A stretch of DNA of 64,000 nucleotides from an uncultured Pelagibacteraceae bacterium (GCA_902627565.1 CACOJM010000005.1:19710-83709), one strand, 5' to 3'. Positions 45,721-54,784 are shown, numbered from the stretch's first letter. Numbers and translations are program-made. The notes: a model not told the origin generated them from the letters alone.

Positions 45721-48258
45721 TTATAATATGATATTTATCAATTTATTTGGAACAAATATTTGTTTTTTTATTTCTTTATTTTTTAAATATTTATTTATTT
45801 CTTCAGTTTTAGTCATTAAATCTAATAATTCTTTCTCAGAAATATTGCGAGATGCATCTATTAATCCTCTTTTTTTTCCATTTATTTGAATAACATACTT
45901 TATATTTTCTTCTAGTAGCATAGTTTTATCAACATCAGGCCATTTGAGTTCAGTTTCATTCTTTAATTTTGAAATACACTCATTAGCAAAATGCGGTGTC
46001 ACCGGTATCATACAAATTAAAATTTTTTTATAGTTATTCAAAATAGTTTTCGGTGAATATTTATTCTTAAGAATTGATGAAATTTCAGAATGCATTTCAT
46101 GTAAATTAGCTATTATTTTATTATAAGTGAATTTTGTTAAATTATTTGTAACCTTATCTACAAAATTGTTAGTCATTTTATCAAAGAAATCATCATGATC
46201 CTTTTTATGGTCTTTTTGAATTTCATTTAAAATTTGCGTATTTAAGTTCCATAATTTTTGTAAAAATTTAAATGATGAAATAATTCCTTCGTCAGACCAT
46301 TGAACATCTTTTTCAGGAGGACTATCCGATAAAATAAAAAGTCTAACACTATCAGCACCAAAATCGCTAATAATTTTTTCAGGATCTATAGTATTCTTTT
46401 TTGACTTAGACATTGACTCTGAGGACCCGATTTTAATTTTTTGACTTTGGTCTTTTTTTAGAAATTTTTCACCATTGATGTTGATAATTTCTTCTGGACT
46501 TATCCAATTTCCATTTTTATCTTTGTAAGTTTCGTGACAAACCATTCCTTGAGTAAACAATCCATAGAATGGTTCGTTAAAATTGAAATTTTTGTTTTCA
46601 AAAGATAGTGCATTCATAAAAAAACGTGAATAAAGCAGGTGAAGTATAGCGTGTTCTACTCCACCGATATATTGATCAACTGGCATCCAATAATTGATAT
46701 CATCTTCTTCAAATCCATAATCAGTCTTTTTCGGAGAACAAAATCTTAAAAAATACCATGATGAATCTACAAATGTATCTAAAGTGTCAGTTTCTCTAGT
46801 ATACTCTTTACCATCAATAATAATATTTTTCCATTTTTCATCAAAATCTAATGGATTTCCAGATGTTTCAAATTTTTTTATATTTGGTAATTCTACTGGT
46901 AACAAATTTTTTGGTATTTTATGAGGCACATTATTTTTATCATAAACAATTGGTATCGGACATCCCCAATATCTTTGTCTAGATATACCCCAGTCTTTTA
47001 GTCTAAAATTAGTTTTTCTTTTACCAATATTCTTTTCTTCTAAATATGAAATTGCTTTTTCGATTGACTCTTCTGGTACTTTTAAATCATTTAAAAATGA
47101 GGAATTTATCATAAAACCTGACTCAGAATAAGCTTTGTCGGTTACTGAAAAATTATTTTCTTCCATAGACGGTTTTACAACAGTAGTGATTTTAAGATTA
47201 TATTTTATTGCAAAATCTAAATCTCTCTGATCGTGTGCAGGACAACCAAAAACAGCGCCTAAACCGTAATCCATTAAAACAAAGTTAGCAAAATAAATTG
47301 GTACCTTAATAGATTTATCAAAAGGATTAATTGCTAATAAATCCGTTTTGAAACCAATTTTTTCTGCATTTGCTAAAGATTCTTCTGTGGTGCCCGTTTT
47401 TGAGCACTGTTCTTTAAATTCTAGGAATTTAGGATCTTTTTCGTAAAATTTTGAAACCGGATGATCCACAGATAATGCTAGAAAAGACATGCCAAACAAA
47501 GTATCAGGTCTCGTAGTATAGCATTCAATATCTTTAACTTTATCTGACCCTTCAATTTGAAATTTAATTTCACAACCATAAGATTTTCCAATCCAATTTT
47601 TCTGCATTATTTTGACTTTATTTGGCCAGTTATCTAGTTTATCTAAATTGGCTAATAGGTTATCTGCAAATTGAGTAATTTTAAAAAACCATTGATTCAA
47701 CTTTTTTCTCTCAACCGGTGCACCCGATCTCCAACCTTTACCATCAATAACTTGTTCATTTGCTAGTACGGTTTTGTCAACAGGATCCCAATTTACATAA
47801 TTTTCTTTTCTATAAACTAAGCCTTTATCGTACATCTCCAAAAAAAATTCTTGTTGGTGTTTATAATAATCTGGTTTACATGTAGAAATTTCTCTATCCC
47901 AATCTATAGACAATCCTAATTTTTTTAGTTGTGATTTCATTACTGATATATTTTTTTCAGTCCAGCTTTTTGGATCCAGATTGTTTTGTCTTGCTGCATT
48001 TTCAGCGGGCATTCCAAAAGAATCCCAACCCATAGGATGAAGAACGTTGTATCCAGTTAAAATTTTATATCTAGCAAGTACATCACCAATAGTATAATTT
48101 CTTACATGACCCATATGAATCTTCCCTGATGGGTATGGAAACATTTCTAAACAATAAAATTTTTTCTTATTTTTTTGGATATTTGTTTTGAAAGAGTTAT
48201 TTTTTTCCCAATAATCTTGCCATTTTTTTTCAACTTCTTTAAAATTGTATCTATTCAC
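45721..48258 (-). CDS. leuS: Leucyl-tRNA synthetase
   Basis: LeuS charges tRNA-Leu. The 845-residue class I enzyme shows the HIGH-type motif [12 protein letters not shown] and the editing domain with [19 protein letters not shown] lies in the editing site, [13 protein letters not shown] follows, and the KMSKS-type motif reads [10 protein letters not shown]. Length is close to the usual 860. It follows the DUF3576 lipoprotein gene by 18 bases and precedes lptE and holA. Confidence 0.98.
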   Translation of the reverse strand: MNRYNFKEVEKKWQDYWEKNNSFKTNIQKNKKKFYCLEMFPYPSGKIHMGHVRNYTIGDVLARYKILTGYNVLHPMGWDSFGMPAENAARQNNLDPKSWTEKNISVMKSQLKKLGLSIDWDREISTCKPDYYKHQQEFFLEMYDKGLVYRKENYVNWDPVDKTVLANEQVIDGKGWRSGAPVERKKLNQWFFKITQFADNLLANLDKLDNWPNKVKIMQKNWIGKSYGCEIKFQIEGSDKVKDIECYTTRPDTLFGMSFLALSVDHPVSKFYEKDPKFLEFKEQCSKTGTTEESLANAEKIGFKTDLLAINPFDKSIKVPIYFANFVLMDYGLGAVFGCPAHDQRDLDFAIKYNLKITTVVKPSMEENNFSVTDKAYSESGFMINSSFLNDLKVPEESIEKAISYLEEKNIGKRKTNFRLKDWGISRQRYWGCPIPIVYDKNNVPHKIPKNLLPVELPNIKKFETSGNPLDFDEKWKNIIIDGKEYTRETDTLDTFVDSSWYFLRFCSPKKTDYGFEEDDINYWMPVDQYIGGVEHAILHLLYSRFFMNALSFENKNFNFNEPFYGLFTQGMVCHETYKDKNGNWISPEEIININGEKFLKKDQSQKIKIGSSESMSKSKKNTIDPEKIISDFGADSVRLFILSDSPPEKDVQWSDEGIISSFKFLQKLWNLNTQILNEIQKDHKKDHDDFFDKMTNNFVDKVTNNLTKFTYNKIIANLHEMHSEISSILKNKYSPKTILNNYKKILICMIPVTPHFANECISKLKNETELKWPDVDKTMLLEENIKYVIQINGKKRGLIDASRNISEKELLDLMTKTEEINKYLKNKEIKKQIFVPNKLINIIL

Positions 48259-48276
48259 TACAAAAAGATTTAAATA

Positions 48277-48852
48277 TTAGTCACCTGTTCCAGTTTTTAC
48301 ACCACCCGTATAGGGCTCAAAATCTTTATCTTTTCTTTGTTTTTGATATATGGTGGCTTTTTTAAGTATTTCTCTTCTTAACTCTGCAACTATTTTATTA
48401 GCATTGTCTTCTGAAACTATACAATTCGAATTATTGTTACACTTTTTATAAAATATTTTTATATCAATAGCATCAGCTCTAATTTCATTACTTAAAAATC
48501 TAATAGTAATTTTTATAGTTTCATTTGGATTGTTATCTGTTGAGTACCAATCGGTAATAATTATTCCTCCACTGTAATTGGCTGACGTTAAAGGCATAAA
48601 TTCAATAATGTCTAATGATGCTCTCCATAATTCGTTAGAACTTGCAAATTCAAAATTTGTAGAACCACTTAGTTTTTTTGTATTTAACCTAAAACCTTTA
48701 CCTTCTTCTAAATTTTTTCTAACTCGCTCTTTTGGATCCGCTGATACTTTCCTTGCATCGCCAGGTTTTGGTAAACCCCCACATGAATTTAAAAAAAGTA
48801 AGGGAATTAAAAAAAGGGTTAAAATTCTTAAAAATTTCAATTTATTTGTCAT
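48277..48852 (-). CDS. DUF3576 lipoprotein
   Basis: The 191-residue protein has a hydrophobic signal (residues ~8-22) ending in the lipobox LNSC, so Cys24 should be lipidated. The mature part has NELWRASLDIIEFMPLTSANYSGGIIITDWY, the typical DUF3576 pattern. This outer-membrane or periplasmic protein is nearly always found beside leuS in Alphaproteobacteria, with no known role. Two cysteines in the segment KKCNNNSNCIV may form a disulfide. Confidence 0.9.
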   Translation of the reverse strand: MTNKLKFLRILTLFLIPLLFLNSCGGLPKPGDARKVSADPKERVRKNLEEGKGFRLNTKKLSGSTNFEFASSNELWRASLDIIEFMPLTSANYSGGIIITDWYSTDNNPNETIKITIRFLSNEIRADAIDIKIFYKKCNNNSNCIVSEDNANKIVAELRREILKKATIYQKQRKDKDFEPYTGGVKTGTGD

Positions 48853-48977
48853 ATTTTAAATTTTGTTGAAAAAAATGTTAACATATTCAAATATAACAAA
48901 AAATACAGTAAATAAGCTAAAAATAGTGTTGTAAAAATGCAACAATGATAATTTATATTTAGAAAATTGGATAAAAA

Positions 48978-49006
48978 TAGACATTTTCAGCAGGCTTTTT
49001 GATAAT
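48978..49006 (+). promoter_or_regulatory. Sigma-70 promoter of the porin gene
   Basis: TAGACA at 48978-48983 and GATAAT at 49001-49006 each match consensus at five of six positions and are 17 bases apart. Transcription should start near 49013, giving a leader of about 37 bases. It contains a strong Shine-Dalgarno, AAGGAG, at 49036-49041, eight bases before the ATG. The rest of the 197-base gap (48853-49049) is AT-rich, with no other feature I can name. Confidence 0.7.
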
Positions 49007-49049
49007 TATTCGATGTTTAATATTAAACAATTAAAAAGGAGTATTTAAT

Positions 49050-50036
49050 ATGAACAAACTAACTAAAATCGGTGTATCAGCATTAGCTGGTTCACTTGCA
49101 ATATCAGCTGCTAACGCTATTGAAATGAGCGTTTCAGGTTCAGCTGGTGCTGCTTTTGCAACATCTGATGAAAATTTAAAAGGTGACTTCTATCAATACG
49201 ATAGTGTATCTTTAACTGCATCAGGTGAAACAGATGGTGGTATAACTGTATCAGCATCTTACGAGCTAGACGGTTCACCATGGGCTGGTACTGGTTCTTA
49301 TGATAACAAATCTTTCTCATTTGGAACAGATTCAATGGGAACTGTAACTTACCACGGTCACGGTGGTTCATCAGTTATGGGTCAGTGGGATGACGTAACT
49401 CCTAATGCTTTTGAAGAAGTATGGGATGGTACATCAGGTGCTGACGTAAGAATCGATGGTAGATCTGGTAACAACTTGATCGCTTATGATTCACCTTCAA
49501 TTTCTGGCGTTACTTTCAAGCTTTCACATTTGCAAGCTGCAGACTCTTCTACAGCGTCTGGTAACGATGTTGACGAAGGAGCATATACTGACTGGGGAAT
49601 CCAAATAGCACCAGAGATGGTTGAAGGCTTAACTTTAGGTTACGCTCAAGCTACTATGGAAGATACAGCTACAACTGAGATTGACCACTATACATATTTT
49701 ATTAAATATGCAGTAGGCGGAGCAACTCTTGGTTATCAATACCATGAAGCAGATGGTCATACAGGAGCAACAACTGACGAGTCAACGACTTGGGGTGTTT
49801 CTTATGCAGTAAGTGATGCTATGTCTATCTCTTACGGTCAAAGAGACTACAATGATAACACTGCGTCAGACACAGCTAACTCACAGGAACAAAATGATTC
49901 TGGTTTCTCAGTATCATATACTATGGGTGGTATGACAATCGGTGGACACATGAACTCATCTGATAACGTTGGTGGTAACTCTAACGCTACAGCTGATAAA
50001 GAGTCTTACGAGATTGGTTTATCATTTGCATTCTAA
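49050..50036 (+). CDS. Gram-negative outer-membrane porin
   Basis: The 328-residue protein has a clear signal peptide (KLTKIGVSALAGSLAISAANA, cut after residue 23). The mature part is a beta-barrel rich in Gly, Ser, Thr, Asp and aromatic residues. Alternating strands are visible, and it ends in SYEIGLSFAF with the C-terminal Phe that the BAM complex recognises. SAR11 cells have abundant porins of this size. Codon use (GGT, TCA, AAC, TAC) is much less AT-driven than in neighbours, and it has its own promoter, strong ribosome site and terminator, all signs of very high expression. The mature chain is acidic, with few lysines. Confidence 0.93.
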   Translation: MNKLTKIGVSALAGSLAISAANAIEMSVSGSAGAAFATSDENLKGDFYQYDSVSLTASGETDGGITVSASYELDGSPWAGTGSYDNKSFSFGTDSMGTVTYHGHGGSSVMGQWDDVTPNAFEEVWDGTSGADVRIDGRSGNNLIAYDSPSISGVTFKLSHLQAADSSTASGNDVDEGAYTDWGIQIAPEMVEGLTLGYAQATMEDTATTEIDHYTYFIKYAVGGATLGYQYHEADGHTGATTDESTTWGVSYAVSDAMSISYGQRDYNDNTASDTANSQEQNDSGFSVSYTMGGMTIGGHMNSSDNVGGNSNATADKESYEIGLSFAF

Positions 50037-50037
50037 T

Positions 50038-50613
50038 TTATTTAGAATTTAAAATATTAAGAGGCCCCTTTTTTAAGGGGCCTTTTTTTTTGAAAAAAGT
50101 AATTCCTGAATAACCAGAAACATTAATTAAATTTAAAGTTTTTAAATTTTCATTAGTAATTCCACCAAGTGCAATTATCTTAGATTTAGTGAAATTTTTA
50201 ATTAATTTGAATTTATAAATTCCAAGATAATTTTGATTTTTTTTAAATATTGATGATAAAAAGATGGATTTAATACCTTGTTTTTCTTTAATTCTTATTT
50301 CTTTAATGGAGTGTGCTGACCCTAATAGTCTAAATTTTTTTTTTAGATTATAGGATAAATGACTGAAATCTTTATTAAATGAAGGTATATAAACACCATC
50401 TAAATTAAGTTTTAATGCAAGTTTTATATTATTAGATAAGTAAAATTTACACCCTTTTTTTTTGCAAAAGTCTTTTAGAATTAAAATTTTTTTTACGTCT
50501 ATTTCTGTTTTATAATTTCTATAAATTATATTAGTGTCTTTATCTTGATATTTAATTAAATTTGTATCGAATACGTTTATAAAGTAATATTTTTCGTATT
50601 TATATTTATGCAT
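50038..50613 (-). CDS. ThiE/TenI-like thiamine phosphate synthase family protein
   Basis: This 191-residue TIM-barrel protein keeps LNLDGVYIPS, LGSAHSIKEI, GIKSIFLSSIF and KIIALGGITNENL, the second half of the ThiE/TenI fold. ThiE condenses the thiazole and pyrimidine phosphates to thiamine phosphate. The first half is poorly conserved and several usual catalytic positions are not evident, so it may be a TenI-like or altered enzyme. The last residues KKGPLKKGPLN are encoded by the porin terminator hairpin. Its ATG directly abuts the ATG of the divergent yggS gene in ATGCAT. Confidence 0.75.
   Translation of the reverse strand: MHKYKYEKYYFINVFDTNLIKYQDKDTNIIYRNYKTEIDVKKILILKDFCKKKGCKFYLSNNIKLALKLNLDGVYIPSFNKDFSHLSYNLKKKFRLLGSAHSIKEIRIKEKQGIKSIFLSSIFKKNQNYLGIYKFKLIKNFTKSKIIALGGITNENLKTLNLINVSGYSGITFFKKKGPLKKGPLNILNSK
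50062..50091 (+). terminator. Porin terminator, inside the 3' end of the ThiE-like gene
   Basis: AGGCCCCTT (50062-50070) and AAGGGGCCT (50075-50083) make a perfect nine-base-pair stem with a TTTT loop, followed by a run of eight further T bases. It lies 26 bases after the porin stop and entirely within the convergent ThiE-like coding sequence. It is a strong plus-strand terminator; on the minus strand the T tract is weak. Confidence 0.92.
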
Positions 50614-51258
50614 AAGTCAGTCCAAAAATTAATACAAATTGAAAAGCTTGTAAAATCTAAAAATATAGATTTAAAAAAGATAACGATTATTGCAATTTCC
50701 AAAACATTTAAATTGGAAAAAATTTTACCTTTAATTGACTATGGTCATTTGGATTATGGAGAAAATAAAGTTCAAGAAGCTTTGGATAAATGGAGTGATA
50801 TTAAAAGTAAAAAACCAGATATCAAATTACATTTAGTAGGCAAATTACAAAGCAATAAAGTTAAATTTGCTGTAAAAATTTTTGATTTTATTCATTCAGT
50901 TGACACTAAAAAACTTGCAAAAAAAATTGCTGATGAAGAGTCTAAACTAAAGAAAAAAATTAAAATTTTCATACAAGTGAACATTGGCTATGAGGATCAA
51001 AAATCTGGAGTAAACAAAGAAGAATTAGAAGACCTTTTTTTATATTGTAAAAGTTTAAATTTAGATGTTATTGGCTTGATGTGTCTACCGCCGGCAAATC
51101 ATGATCCTGATCCATTTTTTAGGGAATTAAATGAGTTAAATAAAAAATTAAATTTAACAGAGTTGAGTATGGGAATGTCGTCAGATTATGTAAAAGCTAT
51201 TGAACATTCTTCAACATATTTAAGAATTGGATCTGAAATATTCGGTCAGAGAAGTTAA
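50608..51258 (+). CDS. YggS-family pyridoxal-phosphate homeostasis protein
   Basis: The 216-residue protein binds PLP through Lys32 in IIAISKTF. It shows YGENKVQEALDKW, LHLVGKLQSNK, IFIQVNIGYEDQKSG and LSMGMSSDYVKAIEHSSTYLRIGSEIFG, the full YggS/PROSC series. It is not an enzyme; it keeps free PLP and amino-acid pools in balance. Its start overlaps the start region of the ThiE-like gene, and it meets the L,D-transpeptidase tail to tail with a 4-base overlap. Confidence 0.95.
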   Translation: MHKSVQKLIQIEKLVKSKNIDLKKITIIAISKTFKLEKILPLIDYGHLDYGENKVQEALDKWSDIKSKKPDIKLHLVGKLQSNKVKFAVKIFDFIHSVDTKKLAKKIADEESKLKKKIKIFIQVNIGYEDQKSGVNKEELEDLFLYCKSLNLDVIGLMCLPPANHDPDPFFRELNELNKKLNLTELSMGMSSDYVKAIEHSSTYLRIGSEIFGQRS

Positions 51259-51749
51259 ATAATTTTAATTTTTGTTTTACGATTTATTAATTTAAGTAAA
51301 ATTAAGAAATCATTTTCTTTTATGGCTACACATCCAGCTGTTGGTTTATAAGTTTTTGTTAAATGTAAAAAAATACAACTCCCTTTCGCAAGTTTATTTT
51401 TCTTATAGTTATATAGAATTGGAATAAATAAATTGTATTTATAATCTTTCCTAAATAATTTTTCATACTTTAATTTTTGATTAGTGTTAATTAATCTATT
51501 ATAATACTTCTTACTTTTAAAATCATTACACCAACCCATATTTTTTTTTATTTCTATTAATTTTAAATTTGTAAATGGTTTTTTTATTTTATCTTTTCTA
51601 AAAAAAAGAGGTCCCAATCTAAAAATCCCCGCTGGTGTTTTAAGGTCACCCTCAATTTTTTTCTCTGATATACCTTTTTTACCAACACAACATTCAAATT
51701 CGAAGTCATCAACTTTAAGAGTATGTTTGTTTTTTACATAAATTATCAT
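51255..51749 (-). CDS. L,D-transpeptidase (YkuD) domain protein
   Basis: The 164-residue protein carries FLHLTKTYKPTAGCVAI, where the His and the Cys of GCVAI form the YkuD active site. The upstream part KTPAGIFRLGPLFFRKD is also typical. These enzymes make L,D cross-links in peptidoglycan or attach proteins to it. No convincing signal peptide is present, which is odd for a periplasmic activity but usual for this short alphaproteobacterial subgroup. It is divergent from the response-regulator gene by 13 bases. Confidence 0.86.
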   Translation of the reverse strand: MIIYVKNKHTLKVDDFEFECCVGKKGISEKKIEGDLKTPAGIFRLGPLFFRKDKIKKPFTNLKLIEIKKNMGWCNDFKSKKYYNRLINTNQKLKYEKLFRKDYKYNLFIPILYNYKKNKLAKGSCIFLHLTKTYKPTAGCVAIKENDFLILLKLINRKTKIKII

Positions 51750-51762
51750 ATTGTATTTATAT

Positions 51763-52326
51763 ATGAATAATCAAAATTTGCTTATTTATGAGTCACAAAT
51801 ACTCTATGAAATTCTCATTGAATTATCTGATCATTTAAATTTTAAAGTTGTTAATATATCCAAGAAAGAATTGAATAATTCTAATTTTGCTGAGTATGGC
51901 GATCATTTGATTTTGAGCTTAAAAGAACAATTAGACACATCTAACCAGATATTATCATTGCAATATCCTATTAAATTTTCAAAACTTTTAGAACAAATAA
52001 ATTTACATTTTCTAAGACAAAAGTTTAGTAAACAATCTAAAATAAATATTGGTAGGTATTTAATAAATATAAATTCAAGAGAAATAATTTTAGATAAGTT
52101 AAAATTAAAATTGACTGAAAAAGAAATTAATACAATACTTTATCTTAATAATAGCAACAAACCTGCCAGTGTTAATGAGTTACAAGATAAAGTTTGGGGA
52201 TATCAGTCACAACTTGAAACACACACTGTTGAGACACATATCCATAGATTGAGGAAAAAAATAAAAGAAAAATTTAAAGATGATCAATTAATTTTGAGTA
52301 CAAAGAATGGTTATAAAATCGCCTAA
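51763..52326 (+). CDS. OmpR-type response regulator with degenerate receiver
   Basis: I take the ATG at 51763; a TTG at 51751 would add four residues. The C-terminal ~95 residues are a winged-helix DNA-binding domain: LTEKEINTILYLNNSNKPASVNELQDKVWG, then the recognition helix in THTVETHIHRLRKKI and the wing STKNGYKI. The N-terminal ~90 residues have receiver-like length and helix pattern. The acidic pair reads YES, and the phospho-acceptor strand reads HLILSL, with no Asp. It therefore looks unable to be phosphorylated in the normal way. No kinase gene is nearby. The ArfA-like gene begins within its last codons. Confidence 0.83.
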   Translation: MNNQNLLIYESQILYEILIELSDHLNFKVVNISKKELNNSNFAEYGDHLILSLKEQLDTSNQILSLQYPIKFSKLLEQINLHFLRQKFSKQSKINIGRYLININSREIILDKLKLKLTEKEINTILYLNNSNKPASVNELQDKVWGYQSQLETHTVETHIHRLRKKIKEKFKDDQLILSTKNGYKIA

Positions 52327-52429
52327 AAAAAACAAATTTGCAAAAGAACTTTTTTCAAGAAAATATAAACAAAGAGTAGTTAAACCCAAAAAAGGAAAAG
52401 GAAGTTTTAAAAGAATTAAAAAAGTCTAG
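52307..52429 (+). CDS. Small ArfA-like alternative ribosome-rescue protein (40 residues)
   Basis: A 40-codon frame from ATG 52307 to TAG 52427-52429 encodes a very basic peptide. Its residues 14-36 read ELFSRKYKQRVVKPKKG, then KGSFKR. This fits the ArfA core LFRQRVEKNKKGKGSY.R from Escherichia coli, in which ArfA recruits RF2 to ribosomes stuck at the end of an mRNA without a stop codon. It lacks the dispensable C-terminal tail of long ArfA. It overlaps the response-regulator gene by 20 bases in another frame and the convergent kinase gene by 4. The call is by motif and short length, so other basic small proteins cannot be fully excluded. Confidence 0.68.
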   Translation: MVIKSPKKNKFAKELFSRKYKQRVVKPKKGKGSFKRIKKV

Positions 52430-53355
52430 ATTCTTGCACCAATTTTTTGAATAATTCTTGAGGACATTTCAGTGCCTTCATCTAAACATTCCTGAGGAGA
52501 AAATTTGTTGATATAACCATGAAGATATCCAGCTGCAAATAAATCTCCTGCTCCTGTTAGATCAATAATTTTTAAATTTTTTTTAGCTTCAACTTCAAAT
52601 ACTTCATTATTAATAATTGAAATAGCTCCCTTATTTCCTCTAGTTATCACTAGATGTTTTTTTATTTCTTTACCAAATGTAATAACCTCATTAAAATTTT
52701 TTGCGTTAATTAATGAGGTTATCTCACCCTCATTTGCAAACGTTATATCTAACTTGTTTTTAACTAAATCTAAAAAATTAGTTTTATGTCTATCAACACA
52801 AAATTGATCTGATAAAGACATTGCAGTTTTATTAGAATTTAATATTGCTTTTTCAAAAGCTTTCTGAGGTTCTCCTTCATCCCACAAATAACCCTCTAAA
52901 AAAATAATTTCACTTTCTTTTAGATCACTTGTATTTAAATCTTCATTACTTATTTTACCTGCTACTCCTAAGTAAGTACACATTGTTCTCTCTGAGTCAG
53001 GTGTGACTAAAATTAAGCAAGTCCCCGTTGGTAAAGTTTCTTTTTTTTTTGAGTATAAATAATTTACATTTTCTTTTATTAATCCTTCCTCATATTTAAT
53101 ACCAAAATTATCATCAGAAATTTTTCCAATAAATCCAACGTTATTTCCTAATTGAGATAACGCAACTATCGAGTTTGCAACAGACCCTCCAGAAACAGTT
53201 TTTTCTATTTTAAGATTTGTAAGTAATTGATCAAATTCCTCATAATCAAAAAATAATTTCATTAATCCTTTGGAAAGATCATTTTTTTTTATAAAATTTT
53301 CATCAACCCTGCAAATTACGTCTACTATTGCATTACCTATTCCTAAAATTTTCAT
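52426..53355 (-). CDS. PfkB-family sugar kinase, adenosine-kinase type
   Basis: The 309-residue kinase starts ILGIGNAIVDVICRVDENFI. It shows the first PfkB signature region SGGSVANSIVALSQLGNNVGFIGK and the second, DLTGAGDLFAAGYLHG, with the catalytic Asp. The order and the start resemble the alphaproteobacterial adenosine kinases, but ribokinase-like specificity for another nucleoside or sugar cannot be ruled out. It overlaps the nth gene by one base upstream in the shared minus-strand transcript. Confidence 0.87.
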   Translation of the reverse strand: MKILGIGNAIVDVICRVDENFIKKNDLSKGLMKLFFDYEEFDQLLTNLKIEKTVSGGSVANSIVALSQLGNNVGFIGKISDDNFGIKYEEGLIKENVNYLYSKKKETLPTGTCLILVTPDSERTMCTYLGVAGKISNEDLNTSDLKESEIIFLEGYLWDEGEPQKAFEKAILNSNKTAMSLSDQFCVDRHKTNFLDLVKNKLDITFANEGEITSLINAKNFNEVITFGKEIKKHLVITRGNKGAISIINNEVFEVEAKKNLKIIDLTGAGDLFAAGYLHGYINKFSPQECLDEGTEMSSRIIQKIGARI

Positions 53356-54008
53356 TATGCTTTTTTGGTTTTTACTGGTTTTTTTCTTTTAGGATAACAA
53401 GTAGTACAAATTTTACAAGTTAATCCATAACAATCTCTAGCTTTACAATATTCTCTTCCATAATAAATTATTTGCAAATGAAGTTTGTTCCAATTTCTTT
53501 TTGGAAAAAGTCTTTTAAGATCTTTTTCTGTTTGTGTTACATTTTTTCCATTAGTAAGCCCCCATCTTTGGGCTAGTCTGTGAATATGAGTATCTATTGG
53601 AAAAGCAGGAAAACCAAATCCTTGGGACATAACTACACTTGCAGTTTTATGACCTACGCCAGGTAATTGCTCCAATTCCTCAAAAGTTTTGGGTACTTTT
53701 CCTTCGTGATTTTTAATTAATAACTTTGATAAATTATAAATACTTTTCGCTTTTATCCTAAATATTCCAATGCGTTTAATTAATTTTTCAATTTTCTTTT
53801 TTCCTAACTTTACAAAATGTTCTGGTTTATAATATTTGGGATATATATCTTTAGTTACGTTATTGACATTTACATCAGTACATTGGGCAGAAAGTAGGAC
53901 AGATATTAATAAAGTAAATACATTTCTGCTATTTAAAGGAACAACTATATTTGGATAAATTTTGTTGAGAATATTATTAATTTTTTTTGCTCTTTGAATT
54001 TCATTCAT
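53355..54008 (-). CDS. nth: Endonuclease III Nth
   Basis: Nth is a DNA glycosylase/AP lyase for oxidised pyrimidines. The 217-residue protein shows LLISVLLSAQCTDVNVN, the helix-hairpin-helix LEQLPGVGHKTASVV with the catalytic Lys, and PIDTHIHRLAQRWG with the catalytic Asp. The C-terminal cysteines occur as YCKARDCYGLTCKICTTC. Their spacing does not follow the common C-X6-C-X2-C-X5-C iron-sulfur pattern. It overlaps the kinase and dapB by one base each. Confidence 0.95.
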   Translation of the reverse strand: MNEIQRAKKINNILNKIYPNIVVPLNSRNVFTLLISVLLSAQCTDVNVNNVTKDIYPKYYKPEHFVKLGKKKIEKLIKRIGIFRIKAKSIYNLSKLLIKNHEGKVPKTFEELEQLPGVGHKTASVVMSQGFGFPAFPIDTHIHRLAQRWGLTNGKNVTQTEKDLKRLFPKRNWNKLHLQIIYYGREYCKARDCYGLTCKICTTCYPKRKKPVKTKKA

Positions 54009-54784
54009 TATTTAAAATTCATAAGATCTCTCATAGAGTAAAGCCCTGGCTTTTTATTTATTAACCATTTAGCTGCTGACAGTGCTCCCTCGGAATACAA
54101 GGCTCTGTCAAAAGCCTCATGATTAAGAGTAATTATTTCTTTACCACTTGAAAATTTAATCTCATGTTTTCCGATAACACTTCCTTTTCTGATAGAATTA
54201 AAATTTATTTTTTTCCCATAAGGAAAATTTTTTTTATTCAAATATTTATTTCCTATTAGATTATAAAAATTTTTATTCTTACCCACTGCTATACCTTTTC
54301 CTAGCATTAATGCAGTTCCTGAGGGATAATCTTTTTTATGTTTATGATGAATTTCAAAAACTTTGCTAAGAAATCTATTTCCTAGCGAGCCTGAAGCTAT
54401 TTCTGTTAAATACATCAAAAGGTTAATACCCAAGCTCATATTACCTGCTTTTAGAATTGGTATTTTTTTTGAAAATTTTTTGATTAAATTTTCCTCTTTT
54501 TTAGTGAAACCTGTTGTTCCTATTACTACCTTTTTTTTTAATTTTGTTGCAATTTTTAAAATTTGAAATGTACATTTAGGAATTGTGAAGTCTATAATCA
54601 GTTGAGCGTTTTTAAATATTTGTTCTTCGTTACGATTTATTTTTAAGCCATAGATTTTTTTATCCATTTTTTTATTTTCGGTAAGAGCAACTAATTTGAA
54701 ATCATTATTTTTTTTTACAGATTTTATGAGTTGTTGACCCATACGTCCTAAACAACCAGTTATAGCAATATTTATTTTTTTCAT
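54008..54784 (-). CDS. dapB: 4-hydroxy-tetrahydrodipicolinate reductase DapB
   Basis: DapB reduces the lysine/diaminopimelate intermediate. I start at ATG 54784 (KKINIAITGCLGRMGQQL); the frame extends to 54835 but that part belongs to the next gene. The 258-residue protein shows the nucleotide loop ITGCLGRMG and VVIGTTGF. FEIHHKHKKDYPSGTAL contains the catalytic His and Lys. Relatives often place dnaJ-dapB-nth together, as here. The start overlaps the small membrane protein by four bases. Confidence 0.95.
   Translation of the reverse strand: MKKINIAITGCLGRMGQQLIKSVKKNNDFKLVALTENKKMDKKIYGLKINRNEEQIFKNAQLIIDFTIPKCTFQILKIATKLKKKVVIGTTGFTKKEENLIKKFSKKIPILKAGNMSLGINLLMYLTEIASGSLGNRFLSKVFEIHHKHKKDYPSGTALMLGKGIAVGKNKNFYNLIGNKYLNKKNFPYGKKINFNSIRKGSVIGKHEIKFSSGKEIITLNHEAFDRALYSEGALSAAKWLINKKPGLYSMRDLMNFK

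Noticed and set aside
48853..49049. Possible riboswitch or small RNA before the porin
   Set aside because: Only a short inverted repeat (GTTG...CAAC) is visible and no known riboswitch core; a simple promoter explains the region.
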